A stretch of 64,000 bases of DNA from Clostridiales bacterium. Its GTDB lineage: Bacteria > Bacillota > Clostridia > Lachnospirales > Lachnospiraceae. The position numbers and the translations under genes are program-made. Where the stretch lies: assembly GCA_012520655.1 (NCBI GenBank), contig JAAYNW010000028.1:1-64000 (forward strand). The letters run 5' to 3'. The notes beneath the pieces are model-generated. The model searched no databases. It was not told where the DNA came from and saw only the letters and a program-made list of their open reading frames with translations. Below are positions 33,980 through 42,387 of this stretch, piece after piece (the stretch's first letter is position 1; each line of letters starts with the position of its first letter).

Positions 33980-34657
33980 TCAATTCTTGTATTTCTTTTC
34001 CAACCACAAGGACAGCCTGGAAAACGGATAACAAACGATAAAATACATAATAAATATTACTCCGTATATCCAAAGTGCCGCAGTCGGTGTCTGATACCTG
34101 GAAGCATCTATAATCTGTTTTCCGACTTTTACCACCTCTACCACACCTATGAGTACCACCAGCGATGTGGTCTTTATCATTCTGGTTAGAAGATTTACTG
34201 CCGGAGGTAGCAACCTCCTGATTGTTTGGGGAATAATCACGTAGAAATAGGTCTGCCACCGGTTCATTCCCAATCCGCCGGCACTTTCATATTGGTGCTT
34301 CGGCGTCGCTATAAGCGCTCCCCTTACCAAGTCACCCATCTCCGCAGTTCCCCAAAAGGTAAATACGATTATGGCCGCCGCCTCTCCGGAGATATTTAAT
34401 CCTAAATGTTTTGCGGCCCCGAAATACACGAGAAAAAGTAATACTAACTGAGGCAAAATCCTGACAGTTTCCAGATATAGCCTTGTAATACATCGTACCG
34501 TCCTATTCTGGATCGTCATAAGCATTCCTAAAAGAAAACCAAGCAAAACGGAAAGTCCCATTGCAATTACGGCGATACGAAGAGTTACCCACAAGCCTTC
34601 CCACAGTCTAATAAAATTTCTACCCTGAAACAGTACTTGTATCCCCAAATCCTGCAT
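33980..34657 (-). CDS. Polar amino acid ABC transporter permease
   Basis: A 225-residue HisM/GlnP-type permease with about five transmembrane helices. The family start [25 protein letters not shown] is present, as is the coupling-helix EAA motif region [38 protein letters not shown] precedes the ATG. Its first 38 bases overlap the 3' end of the preceding permease gene, so translation is probably coupled. The two permeases most likely form a heterodimer. Confidence 0.93.
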   Translation of the reverse strand: MQDLGIQVLFQGRNFIRLWEGLWVTLRIAVIAMGLSVLLGFLLGMLMTIQNRTVRCITRLYLETVRILPQLVLLFLVYFGAAKHLGLNISGEAAAIIVFTFWGTAEMGDLVRGALIATPKHQYESAGGLGMNRWQTYFYVIIPQTIRRLLPPAVNLLTRMIKTTSLVVLIGVVEVVKVGKQIIDASRYQTPTAALWIYGVIFIMYFIVCYPFSRLSLWLEKKYKN

Positions 34658-35297
34658 AGCGCACTTTCCTTTCTACGAATGATGCAATAACAGATATCGG
34701 AAGCAAAATGACGAGATATGCCGACACAAGCATAAACAAAGCTTCATCCGTCTTATAATAAATACCGATTAAATCCTTTGCTACAAACATCAGATCAGCC
34801 AATGCAACCGCGCTGAATACCGAAGTTTCTTTTATTAGAAAAATAATATTTGCACAAAATAGCGGAACAGACGTGGATACTGCCTGCGGAAGTGTGATAT
34901 GGCGGAATATCTGACTCCTGGTAAAACCAAGGCTTAAACCTGACTGGGTCTGAATCTCCGCGACATTATCGAGTCCCGACCGGAATGCCTCAGACATATA
35001 ACTGCCTCCCAGAAATGCCAATCCGATAATCGCACAGCTCTCCGAACTAAGTACCACTCCGAGCTTTGGCAAACCGAAATACAGGAAAAAAAGCTGTATT
35101 AAAAGCGGAGTATTTCTTGATAACTCTATATAAGCATTTACTATTTGCATCAGTACCGGAATTTTTAAATATTTTATTATACTCGTAATCAATCCTGTCA
35201 AAAATGCGAGCAGGATTCCTGCAGCCGCAATTCTTAAAGTCAATACCGCAGCTTCAATATAAAGCGGCAAATGAGCCTCCATAAACTCCAGATCCAT
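34620..35297 (-). CDS. Polar amino acid ABC transporter permease
   Basis: A 225-residue permease of the same HEQRo/HisM family. It has TLRIAAAGILLAFLTGLITS at the N-terminus, NTPLLIQLFFLYFGLP as the characteristic motif and GFTRSQIFRHITLPQAVSTSVP as the coupling helix. The start at 35297 is preceded by AAAGGAGAAAAGGGG; the longer frame to 35333 would begin inside the leader terminator. It is the first structural gene of the operon, downstream of a promoter, a short open frame and an intrinsic terminator. Confidence 0.93.
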   Translation of the reverse strand: MDLEFMEAHLPLYIEAAVLTLRIAAAGILLAFLTGLITSIIKYLKIPVLMQIVNAYIELSRNTPLLIQLFFLYFGLPKLGVVLSSESCAIIGLAFLGGSYMSEAFRSGLDNVAEIQTQSGLSLGFTRSQIFRHITLPQAVSTSVPLFCANIIFLIKETSVFSAVALADLMFVAKDLIGIYYKTDEALFMLVSAYLVILLPISVIASFVERKVRYAGFGDTSTVSG

Positions 35298-35331
35298 CCC
35301 CTTTTCTCCTTTCACTTCTAATTTTGGCGTC

Positions 35332-35375
35332 AAAAAAGAAGCATGTATACAATATATACATTTGTACCTGCTTCT
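35332..35375 (-). terminator. Leader terminator (attenuator) ahead of the amino acid transporter operon
   Basis: On the minus strand AGAAGCA pairs exactly with TGCTTCT. GTA/TAC pairing lies inside and six T follow directly. It lies between the operon promoter and the ribosome binding site of the first permease, so it should stop transcription unless overridden. Its 5' arm begins at the stop codon of the short leader frame. Confidence 0.7.
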
Positions 35376-35433
35376 AATCTTTCAACACTTTAAGCAAGGC
35401 TGTCAGATTGAAATTATTTTTATTTCCTATCAT
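35374..35433 (-). CDS. Candidate 19-residue leader peptide
   Basis: The frame reads MIGNKNNFNLTALLKVLKD and ends in TAG. Its ATG is about 12 bases downstream of the promoter -10 box, so the ribosome binding site would be poor (ATAGAA) or initiation nearly leaderless. Four of the first nine codons are Asn (AAT). The stop codon touches the 5' arm of the leader terminator. Codons 12-14 contain CTTGCTT, which can pair with AAGCAGG of that arm as an antiterminator. The arrangement fits transcription attenuation controlled by translation of the peptide, but AT-rich DNA alone could give a short frame. It is unproven. Confidence 0.4.
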   Translation of the reverse strand: MIGNKNNFNLTALLKVLKD

Positions 35434-35445
35434 TTCTATAGGGTT

Positions 35446-35474
35446 AGTATATTATTGTTTTTTTATGTTGTCAA
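35446..35474 (-). promoter_or_regulatory. Sigma-A promoter of the amino acid transporter operon
   Basis: TTGACA and TATACT are exactly 17 bases apart on the minus strand, about 150 bases upstream of the first permease gene. It is the best promoter in this gap. Confidence 0.8.
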
Positions 35475-35556
35475 TACTTTTTCAAAAATATTATATTTAA
35501 TATATATATGTTATATATGTTTTAAGAGAAAATATGATTTAACAATGTCTTTTTCC

Positions 35557-35586
35557 AAAAAAAAAATCTGCAAACGCAGATTTTTT
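35557..35586 (-). terminator. Intrinsic terminator after the copper-linked histidine kinase gene
   Basis: AAAAAATCTGC and GCAGATTTTTT pair around a four-base loop, with ten T on the minus strand. It closes the copA-to-kinase operon 16 bases after the kinase stop codon. Confidence 0.85.
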
Positions 35587-35602
35587 GTAGTCAACATCAT
35601 TC

Positions 35603-36988
35603 TTATTTTTTCGGTATCGCTACTGTAAAGCAGCTTCCCTTGTTTACTTTACTGTCCGCCGTTATCGTCCCTCCATGGGCTGCGACAATTGATTTAGCAA
35701 TAGTTAAGCCGATTCCCGAACCTCCTGTTTGGCGGCTACGGGATTTATCCGTCCGGTAAAAACGTTCAAAGATGTGGGGAAGCTCCTCCTCCGAGATGCC
35801 GATGCCGCTATCCTTTACTCGGATAATACCGTTTACCTCCGTATCCGTTACATCAACATTAACTGCTCCGCCTTCCGGCGTATATTTAATAGCGTTGGAA
35901 AGGAGATTTATCACTACCTGCAGCATTCTATCTCTGTCTGCACAGACGAAAGAGGATTCTCCCCTCACCGACACCGTCAGTTTCTTCTTTGCCCCTTCCG
36001 CTTCCAGAGTATCAAAAGCCGCCCGGGCGACTTCCAATAAATCCGGTTGTGACTTATTTAATCTAAGATTATCTCCTTCCACCTTTGCCAAGCGTTCCAA
36101 ATCTGCCACCAGATTGCCAAGTCGCTGCACCTCTTCGTGACAGCCGGACAGTCTTTCCGGCGTTACCTCCCATACTCCCTCGAGCATCGCCTCCAAATGA
36201 GCGCTGACCGCGGCAAGGGGGGTACGCAGCTCGTGCGCCACATCCGTAGTCAACTGTTTGCGAAGATTTTCCTGTTCATTCAACGCACTGGCAAGATGAT
36301 TGATTGCAGACACGAGAGCATCCAATTCTCGAGTATTCGTTTCGCTTTCAAACCGAATATCATAATTCCCCTTGGAAATCTGCTTTGCTATATAAGCGGT
36401 CTTCACCACAGGGCGAGCGATTCGGCGAGCCAGCAGACTTCCGACAACAACGGAAAAAAAGCCTGCCAAAATACCTATTGTAAGCAAAACAATATTTAGA
36501 GTATTAATAAATCGAAAGTCATTCTCACTGAAAAAATAGGGGCCGTAATAGGTGATGGATACGGAACCAATCCTCTGTCCGTCTTTCTCAATGTCATAAG
36601 TATGAGATACAAAGCCTCCGTCCTGTTTCCATTTTTCCATGCGTAACGAAATCTCATCCATAACCTGCCAGCACTTAGACATGTCGTGATTTTCCGCATC
36701 CCACAGCAGATTTCCATCGACATCATAAATTTTCAAAATATAGCTTTCATATAAAGCATACATACCGATAGTATGCAGAAAATCCTGATTCCAACTGTGG
36801 GTAAACGAGTTGTATTGAACACCGAGATCACTTACAATATTCTCGCTCCGCGTCTGTTCCTGTTTCGTAATATAATCTTCAAATTCGCGGTTTATAAACC
36901 AATTGGAAAATACGCTGATAAGCGCGACGGTAACTAATACGACCAACAGTATGGACAGTGATAATTGTGTTCTCAAACTCCGCATCAT
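35603..36988 (-). CDS. Sensor histidine kinase of the copper operon
   Basis: A 461-residue membrane kinase. The first transmembrane helix is at residues ~10-28 and an extracytoplasmic sensor of about 130 residues follows. A second helix (~165-185) leads into a HAMP domain. The HisKA motif DVAHELRTPLAA has the phosphorylated His at residue 252, and the ATPase domain has NLLSNAIKYTPEGG, DSGIGISEEELPHIFERFYR and GGSGIGLTIAK. No Cys or Met cluster typical of copper sensors is obvious in the sensor region. It follows the response regulator by 24 bases and is the last gene of the copA operon. It therefore probably senses envelope copper or redox stress, which is inference. Confidence 0.9.
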   Translation of the reverse strand: MMRSLRTQLSLSILLVVLVTVALISVFSNWFINREFEDYITKQEQTRSENIVSDLGVQYNSFTHSWNQDFLHTIGMYALYESYILKIYDVDGNLLWDAENHDMSKCWQVMDEISLRMEKWKQDGGFVSHTYDIEKDGQRIGSVSITYYGPYFFSENDFRFINTLNIVLLTIGILAGFFSVVVGSLLARRIARPVVKTAYIAKQISKGNYDIRFESETNTRELDALVSAINHLASALNEQENLRKQLTTDVAHELRTPLAAVSAHLEAMLEGVWEVTPERLSGCHEEVQRLGNLVADLERLAKVEGDNLRLNKSQPDLLEVARAAFDTLEAEGAKKKLTVSVRGESSFVCADRDRMLQVVINLLSNAIKYTPEGGAVNVDVTDTEVNGIIRVKDSGIGISEEELPHIFERFYRTDKSRSRQTGGSGIGLTIAKSIVAAHGGTITADSKVNKGSCFTVAIPKK

Positions 36989-37012
36989 GTTGATAACCGT
37001 TCTCCTTTCACA

Positions 37013-37714
37013 CTAACCGCTGCCGAACTTGTAACCCAATCCATGGACAGTCAAGATATATACCGGTTTCTTCGGATCATCCTCTATCTTTTGGCGCAAG
37101 TTTTTGATATGGCTGTCGATGGCGCGGTCATAGCCTTCAAATTCGTTGCCCAGCGCAGTTCCAATAAGCTCCTCTCTCGTAAAGACTTTTCCCGGATATT
37201 TGATAAGTGCGGATAAAATCTTAATTTCATTAGGCGTCAAATTGACCATACGCCCCGATTTTTGGAACACACTTTTTTCAAAATCCACGACGAGATCTCC
37301 GCCATTAAATGAATTCCTCACGTTCAACGGCATAAGGTCGCTCTGCGTTCTCCGAAGCACCGCTTCAATGCGCGCGTACAGCTCCTTCAAGCTAAAAGGC
37401 TTCGTAATATAGTCGTCCGCACCGATTCCTAATCCGTGAAGCAAATCATTCTCTTCCGCTTTTGCCGTAAGCATCAAAATAGGGACTCTCGACTTTTTTC
37501 GTATCGCCTTGCATATTTCTTCACCGGATATATCCGGAAGCATTAGGTCCAGAACTACCAATGAAATATTTTCCTTATCAAAGATTTCAAGGGCTTTCTT
37601 CCCGTTTTCTGCGGGAAAGACATGAAAGCCCTTGCTTTCCAAAAGTGCGGACACTACCTCGAGTATTTTGGGTTCATCATCCACCGCCAATATATTCTTG
37701 CTCACGTTAGGCAT
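37013..37714 (-). CDS. OmpR/PhoB-type response regulator of the copper operon
   Basis: A 233-residue regulator. The receiver domain has the acidic pair in AVDDEP, the phosphoacceptor Asp56 in VVLDLMLPD and the conserved Lys in LTAKAEE. A winged-helix DNA-binding domain follows, with LTPNEIKILSALIKYPGKVFTREELIG and DRAIDSHIKNLRQKIEDD. GGGAGTGGATTTGCT precedes the start. It is paired with the kinase just downstream and follows copZ by 23 bases. A two-component system inside a copA-copZ transcript suggests control of copper homeostasis, like CusRS. Confidence 0.93.
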   Translation of the reverse strand: MPNVSKNILAVDDEPKILEVVSALLESKGFHVFPAENGKKALEIFDKENISLVVLDLMLPDISGEEICKAIRKKSRVPILMLTAKAEENDLLHGLGIGADDYITKPFSLKELYARIEAVLRRTQSDLMPLNVRNSFNGGDLVVDFEKSVFQKSGRMVNLTPNEIKILSALIKYPGKVFTREELIGTALGNEFEGYDRAIDSHIKNLRQKIEDDPKKPVYILTVHGLGYKFGSG

Positions 37715-37737
37715 AGCAAATCCACTCCCATAGTCAA

Positions 37738-37947
37738 TTATGCGACGACATCGTATCCTTGATCCTCTATCTCCGCCTTGATTTCATCCGTGGACACCTT
37801 TCCGGGATCAAATTCTACTTCTACTGTCTTGTTATCCAAATCCACCGCCACTCCGAATACGCCGGACAACGCGCCCACAGCATCCGTAACAGCTCTGACA
37901 CAATGCTCACAAGACATACCTTCCACATATAAAATTACTTTTTCCAT
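37738..37947 (-). CDS. copZ: Copper chaperone CopZ (heavy-metal-associated domain)
   Basis: A 69-residue single HMA domain with the Cu(I) motif GMSCEHC (cysteines at residues 13 and 16). The acidic C-terminal half (STDEIKAEIEDQGYDVVA) is typical of CopZ. It hands Cu(I) to the N-terminal HMA domains of CopA. It is in the same transcript, 38 bases after the unrecognised membrane-anchored protein gene and upstream of the two-component genes. Confidence 0.93.
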   Translation of the reverse strand: MEKVILYVEGMSCEHCVRAVTDAVGALSGVFGVAVDLDNKTVEVEFDPGKVSTDEIKAEIEDQGYDVVA

Positions 37948-37985
37948 TTTCGTAAATCCTCCTATCTGTTTTTTATAATATGAAT

Positions 37986-38711
37986 TTATTTATTCAAATC
38001 AAAAGGCTTTAAAAACTTATATACTTCTATCATCTTTCCGTTCTCCTCCACCTTGACGGTTTCATATGCCCAGCCTTCTACATTATCGGGGGAAACACCG
38101 GCTGCGATAAGTGACTCCGGGTCTAATACAAACACTATATCCTTATCCTGATTGTCACCTGTCACGGAATTAATCTCCATGTCCTTTGCCCATTCAAACA
38201 TGTTTCCTCCACCAAGCTTCACACCGTAATGATCCATGGCTGAATGGTAATTGATAGCGCTTCGGTAATTGTCTACTATTTGCTTATAGGCAGCAAGCGG
38301 TGTGGAAATATCATTAAATTTCAAGCCTTCGACATCAAAGTCGGTTCCTGCGGCCATTTTATCTCCTAACAGGGTATAATTATCCGGAAGCTTTCCCATA
38401 TCGAGACCTGCATCGATAAAAGGCTGTATATCGAATTCCAGCATTGCGTCATAAAGAGGGCTTTGATCGTAATTAGCACTCCAGACAAAACGCACTGTAC
38501 CGTCAGGCGCTTCTAAGCTATAACCACTGTTCGTTTCATCCACTTTAACACTGTCAGACATTTTTTGCAAAACATTCTCAAAAGAGGCGACAGAGCCCTT
38601 TCCTATTACGTCCGTATCGGCACCTGCGGTTCTTAGAAGAAAGGTAAAAAAAGCTGCGACAACGAGAATTGCAACGGCTATTGCAATTATAACTTTTTTA
38701 TTCTTACTCAT
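37986..38711 (-). CDS. Membrane-anchored protein of unknown function in the copA operon
   Basis: A 241-residue protein with one N-terminal transmembrane helix (VIIAIAVAILVVAAFFTFLL, residues ~8-27) and an exported domain of about 210 residues. The exported part has repeated aromatic/acidic patches (TVRFVWSANYDQSPLYDAM, LEFDIQPFIDAGLD, GVKLGGGNMFEWAKDMEIN). It has no cysteines and few histidines (HSAMDH), so classical copper motifs are missing; methionines are scattered. Its start overlaps the copA stop by eight bases, so translation is coupled to copA. A periplasm-equivalent partner of CopA is a reasonable guess. I do not recognise a family. Confidence 0.75.
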   Translation of the reverse strand: MSKNKKVIIAIAVAILVVAAFFTFLLRTAGADTDVIGKGSVASFENVLQKMSDSVKVDETNSGYSLEAPDGTVRFVWSANYDQSPLYDAMLEFDIQPFIDAGLDMGKLPDNYTLLGDKMAAGTDFDVEGLKFNDISTPLAAYKQIVDNYRSAINYHSAMDHYGVKLGGGNMFEWAKDMEINSVTGDNQDKDIVFVLDPESLIAAGVSPDNVEGWAYETVKVEENGKMIEVYKFLKPFDLNK

Positions 38712-41199
38712 ATTTTTTCATATCTCCTTTCTGTATTATGGGCTTAAATCTTTTTAAACGCAAGGCATTTGTAAGGACAGAAACCGAACTCAGACTCATA
38801 GCTGCCGCAGCAAAAATCGGGTTTAAGAGCGGACCTCCGAAGAGATAGAGCAGACCGGCAGCGATAGGAATACCAATTACGTTATAGCCAAATGCCCAAA
38901 ACAGATTCTCCTTTATATTGCGTATCGTTTTTCTGCTCAGATGAATTGCCGTAGGAACATCCATCAGGTCAGACCGCATGAGCACTATGTCCGCACTCTC
39001 CATTGCCACATCCGTACCGGAACCGATAGCAATACCGATATCGGCCTGAACCAGGGCTGGAGCATCGTTGATGCCGTCACCTACCATAGCCACCTTGCGG
39101 CCGGTTTCCTGCAGTTTCTTAACTTCATTCGCCTTATCCTGCGGAAGCACTTCCGCAAGAACGCGGTCAATACCTACCTGACGGGCAATGGCTGCGGCAG
39201 TCTTCTTGTTATCGCCTGTAATCATCGCCACTTCGATACCCATTTTATGCAGACTCTCAATAGCAGCCTTGCTGCTTTTCTTTACTACGTCCGCCACAGC
39301 TATAATGCCTGCCGGTTTATCGTCAATTGCAATGTACATCGGCGTCTTTCCTTCCTCCGCCAGCCTGTCGGAATCCATTTCCAATTCCTTTAATCCAATA
39401 TTTCTTTCATCCATCAGCTTACGGTTGCCGGCCAGAACAAAACTGCCGTTTATCTGTGCTTCTATTCCGCGCCCTGTAATAGATGCGAAATTATCCACTT
39501 TAATAATATCGATTCCGTCTCTCTCCGCCCTTGCGACAATCGCCTGTCCCAAAGGGTGCTCGGAAGCTTTTTCCGCCGAAGCAGTAATCTGAAGCAAAAG
39601 GTCGGCCTTGGTCCCCTCTGCGGGTAATATATCCGTAACAGTAGGCTTACCTTCCGTGATTGTACCTGTCTTATCAAATACAATCGTATTTATCTTATGC
39701 GCAATTTCCAGAGCCTCACCGCCCTTTATCAGAATACCGTTCTCAGCTCCTTTTCCCGTACCTACCATGATTGCTGTAGGTGTCGCCAGACCGAGTGCAC
39801 AAGGGCAGGCAATTACCAGAACCGAAATAAAAATAGTCAATGCGAATTTCACATCGCCGCCTGTTCCAATAAACCATGCAATGCCTGCCAAAAGTGCGAT
39901 AACGCAAACCACCGGCACGAAATAACCGGATACAATGTCTGCCATCTGCGCAATAGGCGCTTTAGAGCCCTGTGCATCCTCTACCAATTTGATAATCTGT
40001 GCCAGAGCAGTATTACTGCCGACCTTTTCTGCACGAAAACGAATCGTTCCCGTGGTGTTGATAGAAGCCGCGTATACTTCATCATTTGCTTTCTTATCCA
40101 CCGGCATACTCTCACCCGTCAGCATGGATTCATCGATTGCAGTATTTCCCTCTATCACAGTACCGTCAACAGGGATCTTTGCGCCGGGCTTTACGACGAT
40201 AATATCTCCGACTTCCACTTCTTCAATAGGTATTTCCTTTTCTTCGCCGTTCTGCACCACAATCGCTGTCTTAGGTGCCAGTCCCATCAGCTTCTTAATC
40301 GCCTCGCTTGTACGCCCTTTGGAAACTGCCTCCAACGATTTACCTAACAAAATAAGTGTAATGATGACTCCTGCTGTCTCAAAATAGAGTGATTCCACTG
40401 CATAAAAATTCCCCTTTGCGATTTGGAACGCATTATAAGCGCTGTAAATAACGGCTGATGTCGTTCCGATTGCAATGAGCGAATCCATATTAGGGCTTCT
40501 CTGCCAGAGGGATTTAAAACCGACCGTGTAGAATTTGTACCCCACGCCGATGACCGGCACGACAAGCATAATCTGCACCATAGCATAAAGCAGCGGAAAC
40601 TGCATAGGGTTCAGTCCTGCCGGAAAAGGAAGTCGTATGAACCGAATCATAGGTGCCATCGCAATATACAACAGGGGAAGGGAAAATACGGCCGAAACAA
40701 TGAATTTAGTCCAAAGGATTCTTACTTCTTTTTGCTTACGAATTCTATCTTCATCGGCTGCAACCGCCTTGTTTACCTCCAAAGCCTGATATCCTGCCTT
40801 CTCTATTGTCTCACGAATAGTCGAATATCGTACCTGCTGCGGAAAATATGCAACCGTAGCTTTTTCGGTAGCAAAATTCACCGATACGCTTTCGATACCT
40901 TCCAGCCTTCCGATAGCTTTTTCCACTCTCTGCGCGCACGCTGCGCATGTCATACCACCGATGGGAATCGTTACGCTCTGGCTGTCAGTCTTCTCCACTA
41001 CCTGATAACCTATTTTAGTTACTCTATCCTTAATGGCCTCCAAACCGATTACGGCTTTGTCATACTCCACGAATAACTTTTCGCTGGCAAGATTTACATT
41101 TGCCTGTTTTATGCCTTCCAGCTTACGTACACTTTTCTCAATTCTTTGGGCACAAGCCGCACAAGTCATGCCATGTATACTTAATACTTGATTTTCCAT
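38704..41199 (-). CDS. copA: Copper-exporting P1B-type ATPase
   Basis: An 831-residue Cu(I) export ATPase. Two N-terminal HMA domains have GMTCAACAQR, with cysteines at residues 13/16 and 85/88. Eight transmembrane helices follow, with the metal-binding CPC in IACPCALGLATP. The phosphorylation motif is VFDKTGTITEG. SEHPLGQAI carries the HP locus of the nucleotide-binding domain, and GDGINDAPAL is the hinge motif. The last helix has the Met/Ser-rich LNPIFAAAAMSLSSVSVLTNALRL. The start follows AGGAGATTAATACGTAAG. It heads a transcript with the unknown membrane protein, copZ and a two-component system. A divergent HxlR regulator lies upstream. Confidence 0.96.
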   Translation of the reverse strand: MENQVLSIHGMTCAACAQRIEKSVRKLEGIKQANVNLASEKLFVEYDKAVIGLEAIKDRVTKIGYQVVEKTDSQSVTIPIGGMTCAACAQRVEKAIGRLEGIESVSVNFATEKATVAYFPQQVRYSTIRETIEKAGYQALEVNKAVAADEDRIRKQKEVRILWTKFIVSAVFSLPLLYIAMAPMIRFIRLPFPAGLNPMQFPLLYAMVQIMLVVPVIGVGYKFYTVGFKSLWQRSPNMDSLIAIGTTSAVIYSAYNAFQIAKGNFYAVESLYFETAGVIITLILLGKSLEAVSKGRTSEAIKKLMGLAPKTAIVVQNGEEKEIPIEEVEVGDIIVVKPGAKIPVDGTVIEGNTAIDESMLTGESMPVDKKANDEVYAASINTTGTIRFRAEKVGSNTALAQIIKLVEDAQGSKAPIAQMADIVSGYFVPVVCVIALLAGIAWFIGTGGDVKFALTIFISVLVIACPCALGLATPTAIMVGTGKGAENGILIKGGEALEIAHKINTIVFDKTGTITEGKPTVTDILPAEGTKADLLLQITASAEKASEHPLGQAIVARAERDGIDIIKVDNFASITGRGIEAQINGSFVLAGNRKLMDERNIGLKELEMDSDRLAEEGKTPMYIAIDDKPAGIIAVADVVKKSSKAAIESLHKMGIEVAMITGDNKKTAAAIARQVGIDRVLAEVLPQDKANEVKKLQETGRKVAMVGDGINDAPALVQADIGIAIGSGTDVAMESADIVLMRSDLMDVPTAIHLSRKTIRNIKENLFWAFGYNVIGIPIAAGLLYLFGGPLLNPIFAAAAMSLSSVSVLTNALRLKRFKPIIQKGDMKKYE

Positions 41200-41290
41200 C
41201 TTACGTATTAATCTCCTTTCCTAACCTCTGTAGCTGCCGTAGATTATTAAACAAGCTTTCTGCAAGAGGCTTTCTGTTTATCATAATTTC

Positions 41291-41318
41291 ATTTTATCGC
41301 AAATAATACTTTATGCAA
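41291..41318 (-). promoter_or_regulatory. Probable copA promoter
   Basis: On the minus strand TTGCAT and TAAAAT are 16 bases apart, about 90 bases upstream of copA. The HxlR-type inverted repeat lies just upstream of it. Confidence 0.5.
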
Positions 41319-41328
41319 CTACGCACTT

Positions 41329-41358
41329 TATTGTACAATAGTACCCAAAAAGGTACTA
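41329..41358. promoter_or_regulatory. Paired palindromes between copA and the HxlR gene
   Basis: TATTGTACAATA (41329-41340) is an exact 12-bp palindrome. It overlaps the exact inverted repeat TAGTACC-N6-GGTACTA (41339-41358). The second has the GTAC half-sites and spacing reported for HxlR/YodB-type operators. It lies between the two divergent promoters and could control both. Confidence 0.6.
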
Positions 41359-41373
41359 TAATGTTTTTAACCC

Positions 41374-41402
41374 TTGACCTTTACAAACCACCATAGTATC
41401 AT
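41374..41402 (+). promoter_or_regulatory. Promoter of the HxlR gene
   Basis: TTGACC and TATCAT are exactly 17 bases apart on the plus strand, followed by a leader of about 45 bases with AAAGGAGG before the start codon. Confidence 0.6.
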
Positions 41403-41453
41403 AATTCAAATAATCAGCTGTTTGGGTTCACATAATAAAGGAGGCTAATCCTT

Positions 41454-41798
41454 ATGATTTACAACTGTCCTGTAGAAACTACTCTTAAAATGATTGGCGG
41501 AAAATATAAAGCCCTTATTCTATGGCATTTGATTGACTCCACTCTGCGGTTCGGCGAACTGCGCAAGCTTATCCCGCATGCCACGTCTAAAATGCTTACC
41601 CAGCAGCTCCGAGAATTAGAGGAGGATAATTTGATAAGTCGAACGGTATATCCTGTAGTGCCTCCGAAGGTAGAATATTCCTTAACCGATTTGGGCAGAA
41701 GCATTCGCCCTATTTTGCTTGCCATGTATGATTGGGGCTCCGATTATCTCAGAAAAAACGGGCAGGAAGTAAACTGCTCCATGCATCTTAAATCATAG
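41454..41798 (+). CDS. HxlR family transcriptional regulator
   Basis: A 114-residue winged-helix protein. It begins with a conserved Cys ([23 protein letters not shown]), a residue used for redox or electrophile sensing in YodB/HypR relatives. It continues with [32 protein letters not shown] and ends with YDWGSDYLR, the family pattern. AAAGGAGG precedes the start. It is divergent from copA with an inverted repeat between them. Family members usually respond to quinones, aldehydes or thiol stress rather than copper directly, so a sensing role for copper-derived oxidative stress is only possible. Confidence 0.92.
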   Translation: MIYNCPVETTLKMIGGKYKALILWHLIDSTLRFGELRKLIPHATSKMLTQQLRELEEDNLISRTVYPVVPPKVEYSLTDLGRSIRPILLAMYDWGSDYLRKNGQEVNCSMHLKS

Positions 41799-41805
41799 TC
41801 TGATA

Positions 41806-42387
41806 TTATCGTTTCCAGTTAGCGAATATCTGCTCGGATTCCTGCAAAAAGCTATAAGGAATCGTAATAGATTCTTCTGTTATTATTTGGTCTTTATCAA
41901 AAATCGGCCATGGATTGCATCCGCCCGCTTCCACTTCGACACGGTCCATAGAGAATTGGTTGCCGCAGTTCTGGCATACTAGCATATTGCCTTCTTGTTT
42001 ATAATACCCCCTGCCGGAATCAAAGCATACCTGGCAGGTATTGAAAGCCGTACGGATACTTCCGTCCTCCGCCTTGACTGCGATAACTTCCATCGCTACT
42101 CCGTCTACCTCCACAGGATAAAAAGAAGAGTTTTCCGTAATGTCCGCAACGGGAATAACCAAATCTTCTCCGGTCGAAGCCATACTTTCTTCCGTTGCCA
42201 GGTTCCCTGCAGTGCTTTCGTCTTCAAGAACTGCGTTATTTTTCTGTCCGCAAGCCGTCAATATGAGTGTTGGTAAAAGCACCAAAACTATACACACAAT
42301 ACCCTTCACATATCTTTTTTCTTTTTTCCCATTTCCATTATTTATTTCTCCAAGTTCCGAATTTGATCTTTTATTAAATAAAAACAT
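41806..42387 (-). CDS. DUF2318 domain lipoprotein
   Basis: A 193-residue protein with an N-terminal membrane/lipoprotein signal (GIVCIVLVLLPTLILTACGQK). The exported domain has VDGVAMEVIAVKAEDGSIRTAFNTCQVC, then a CxxC pair in NMLVCQNCGNQF and a final Cys in GGCNPWPI. This is the DUF2318 pattern, thought to bind metal through paired cysteines and often found beside iron or copper membrane proteins. The start follows GGAGAGAAAAGAG. It is cotranscribed downstream of the HMA/SafE/cupredoxin fusion with an 86-base gap. A role in extracellular metal handling is inference. Confidence 0.85.
   Translation of the reverse strand: MFLFNKRSNSELGEINNGNGKKEKRYVKGIVCIVLVLLPTLILTACGQKNNAVLEDESTAGNLATEESMASTGEDLVIPVADITENSSFYPVEVDGVAMEVIAVKAEDGSIRTAFNTCQVCFDSGRGYYKQEGNMLVCQNCGNQFSMDRVEVEAGGCNPWPIFDKDQIITEESITIPYSFLQESEQIFANWKR

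Noticed and set aside
39697-40347. Plus-strand 216-codon frame inside copA
   Set aside because: It is entirely antisense to copA, which is complete with all motifs.
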